Of a stretch of DNA of 5,000 nucleotides, positions 4,271 to 5,000 are shown one piece after another; positions within the stretch are counted from its first letter, which is position 1, and each line of letters starts with the position of its first letter. The DNA lies in assembly GCA_032906705.1 (NCBI GenBank), contig JAJTZC010000057.1, positions 1 through 5,000 on the forward strand, in the 5' to 3' direction. Origin of the DNA: DASPPF01 sp032906705. Lineage in GTDB: Archaea; Thermoproteota; Nitrososphaeria; Nitrososphaerales; Gagatemarchaeaceae. The position numbers were made by a program, and so were the translations under genes. The notes beneath the pieces were generated by a model. It saw only the letters and a program-made list of their open reading frames with translations. It had not been told where the DNA came from and ran no database searches.

Positions 4271-5000
4271 TCACTGCACGGGTACGCTCATCGGCTCAGC
4301 GCGTCGGCTGACGCCTCCTTTTGGCCTCAACACGAACTCGCAATGCCGGTCACCCATGGCCGTGCATTGCGCCTCTTCGCACTCCATCTCCTCGCCGAGG
4401 ATAACGGTCAGAGCTCCGCACAGATGCCCCCTTACGAAGTGGCTGTAAGGCTTGGCCGACTTCTGGCCCTCGCACTCGAAGCTCCCGCTTGTGCGTATCG
4501 TGACCGTCCGGTCACGCTCGCTCTGGTCTATGCCCTCTATCTTGAACCATCCCAGGGCTTGGTATATCTTCAGGACGTCCAGGAGGTTCGAACGCATGAA
4601 CCCCGCCCCCAGCCTGGACGCATGGTTGGCGAATGTCTCCTTGCCGTAGTCAAAACCCTCCTCGTAGACTATCGCCTCCCCGCCCGTCCCGAACTTCTCC
4701 CTCACCTTGTCGAACATCCCTCCGAGGTACTCGCCCCTCATCATCACTGCTCTGTCACCTGTGTTCCAGGATAGAGGGAAGTGGACCGAGTCGACCAGGT
4801 ATCCTTCTTTGCTCTCAACAACGGTCGAGTCGAGCACGTGCCGGGAGGATGAGATCTTCTCCTTCAGCTCCGATGCTGTGTGGCGCGAGTCTTCCACGAA
4901 GCCACTCCATACACCAGTGCCAGCGTGGGGGGTGACCGAAGAGAAACTCCCAAGAACGTTGAGGTTCAGGTTCTGAAGGACACCGAGGACGCTGCTGAGG
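4271..5000 (-). CDS. ACT-like + V4R domain protein, 5' end beyond the window
   Basis: The TGA is at 4273-4271 and the frame is open to the right edge, giving 242 visible residues. Residues 1-70 or so (LSSVLGVLQNLNLNVLGSF..., then GVWSGFVEDS) look like the later part of an ACT-like regulatory domain: a helix, a strand, and a W-x2-F segment. From about 76 to 230 comes a V4R (4-vinyl reductase-type) domain: WNTGDRAVMMRGEYLGGMFD, GFDYGKETFANHASRLGAGF, FVRGHLCGALTVILGEEM, then the signature CEE-x2-C-x-A-x-GD-x2-C-x-F with Cys at 207, 212 and 220. V4R domains bind small ligands and often metal, and occur in regulators. The arrangement suggests a soluble ligand-responsive regulator with no DNA-binding domain in view. 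A GTG at 4897 could be mistaken for the start; in-frame, ACT-like sequence continues upstream of it, so it is probably internal. The true start lies beyond base 5000. Confidence 0.85.
   Translation of the reverse strand, partial: LSSVLGVLQNLNLNVLGSFSSVTPHAGTGVWSGFVEDSRHTASELKEKISSSRHVLDSTVVESKEGYLVDSVHFPLSWNTGDRAVMMRGEYLGGMFDKVREKFGTGGEAIVYEEGFDYGKETFANHASRLGAGFMRSNLLDVLKIYQALGWFKIEGIDQSERDRTVTIRTSGSFECEGQKSAKPYSHFVRGHLCGALTVILGEEMECEEAQCTAMGDRHCEFVLRPKGGVSRRAEPMSVPVQ

Noticed and set aside
4253..4774. Plus-strand open frame opposite the V4R gene
   Set aside because: The minus strand encodes the V4R Cys signature across the same bases, and the plus-strand product has no domain-like pattern.
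1..5000. CRISPR array, insertion-sequence transposase or integrase gene
   Set aside because: No regularly spaced repeats and no protein with transposase or recombinase motifs are seen in any frame.

Overview
This GC-rich window reads as archaeal, most likely from the Thermoproteota/Nitrososphaeria side of the tree; the lineage is an inference from gene content, not from a marker gene. The support is a small archaeal-type winged-helix regulator, a V4R protein with an ACT-like N-terminal part, TATA boxes placed about 29-33 bp before start codons (short-leader or leaderless transcripts), and a tRNA-like segment. Every convincing protein gene lies on the minus strand, so transcription runs from high to low coordinates.

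Layout in the direction of transcription. (1) 5000-4271: the C-terminal part of an ACT-like + V4R protein, open through the right edge. (2) 4270-4070: a 200-bp intergenic region. It holds an AT-rich TATA element, a 20-nt inverted repeat, a 19-nt imperfect direct repeat and, inside the inverted repeat, a tRNA T-arm-like block followed by a tRNA D-arm-like block. That is the reverse of normal tRNA order. (3) 4069-2900: an apparent operon of a seven-helix membrane protein, an overlapping winged-helix protein and an unrecognised 76-residue protein. (4) 2899-2763: an intergenic stretch with two hairpins and the next promoter. (5) 2762-315: an apparent operon of a zinc-ribbon RecA-like protein with a degenerate Walker A, a 91-residue helical protein, and an M29 (aminopeptidase T-like) protein that seems to lack its metal ligands. 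(6) 194-1: the N-terminal part of a small helical protein paralogous to the 91-residue one, with its own promoter.

The second operon places two proteins that look like enzymes without their catalytic residues beside a small uncharacterised helical protein; its function cannot be read from sequence. The first operon has the form of a membrane sensor plus DNA-binding partner. The main candidate for something undescribed is the element at 4112-4248. Its inverted repeat plus reversed tRNA half order resembles a circularly permuted tRNA gene, but a weak acceptor stem and the absence of a bulge-helix-bulge leave a decayed tRNA or a small mobile element as live alternatives.
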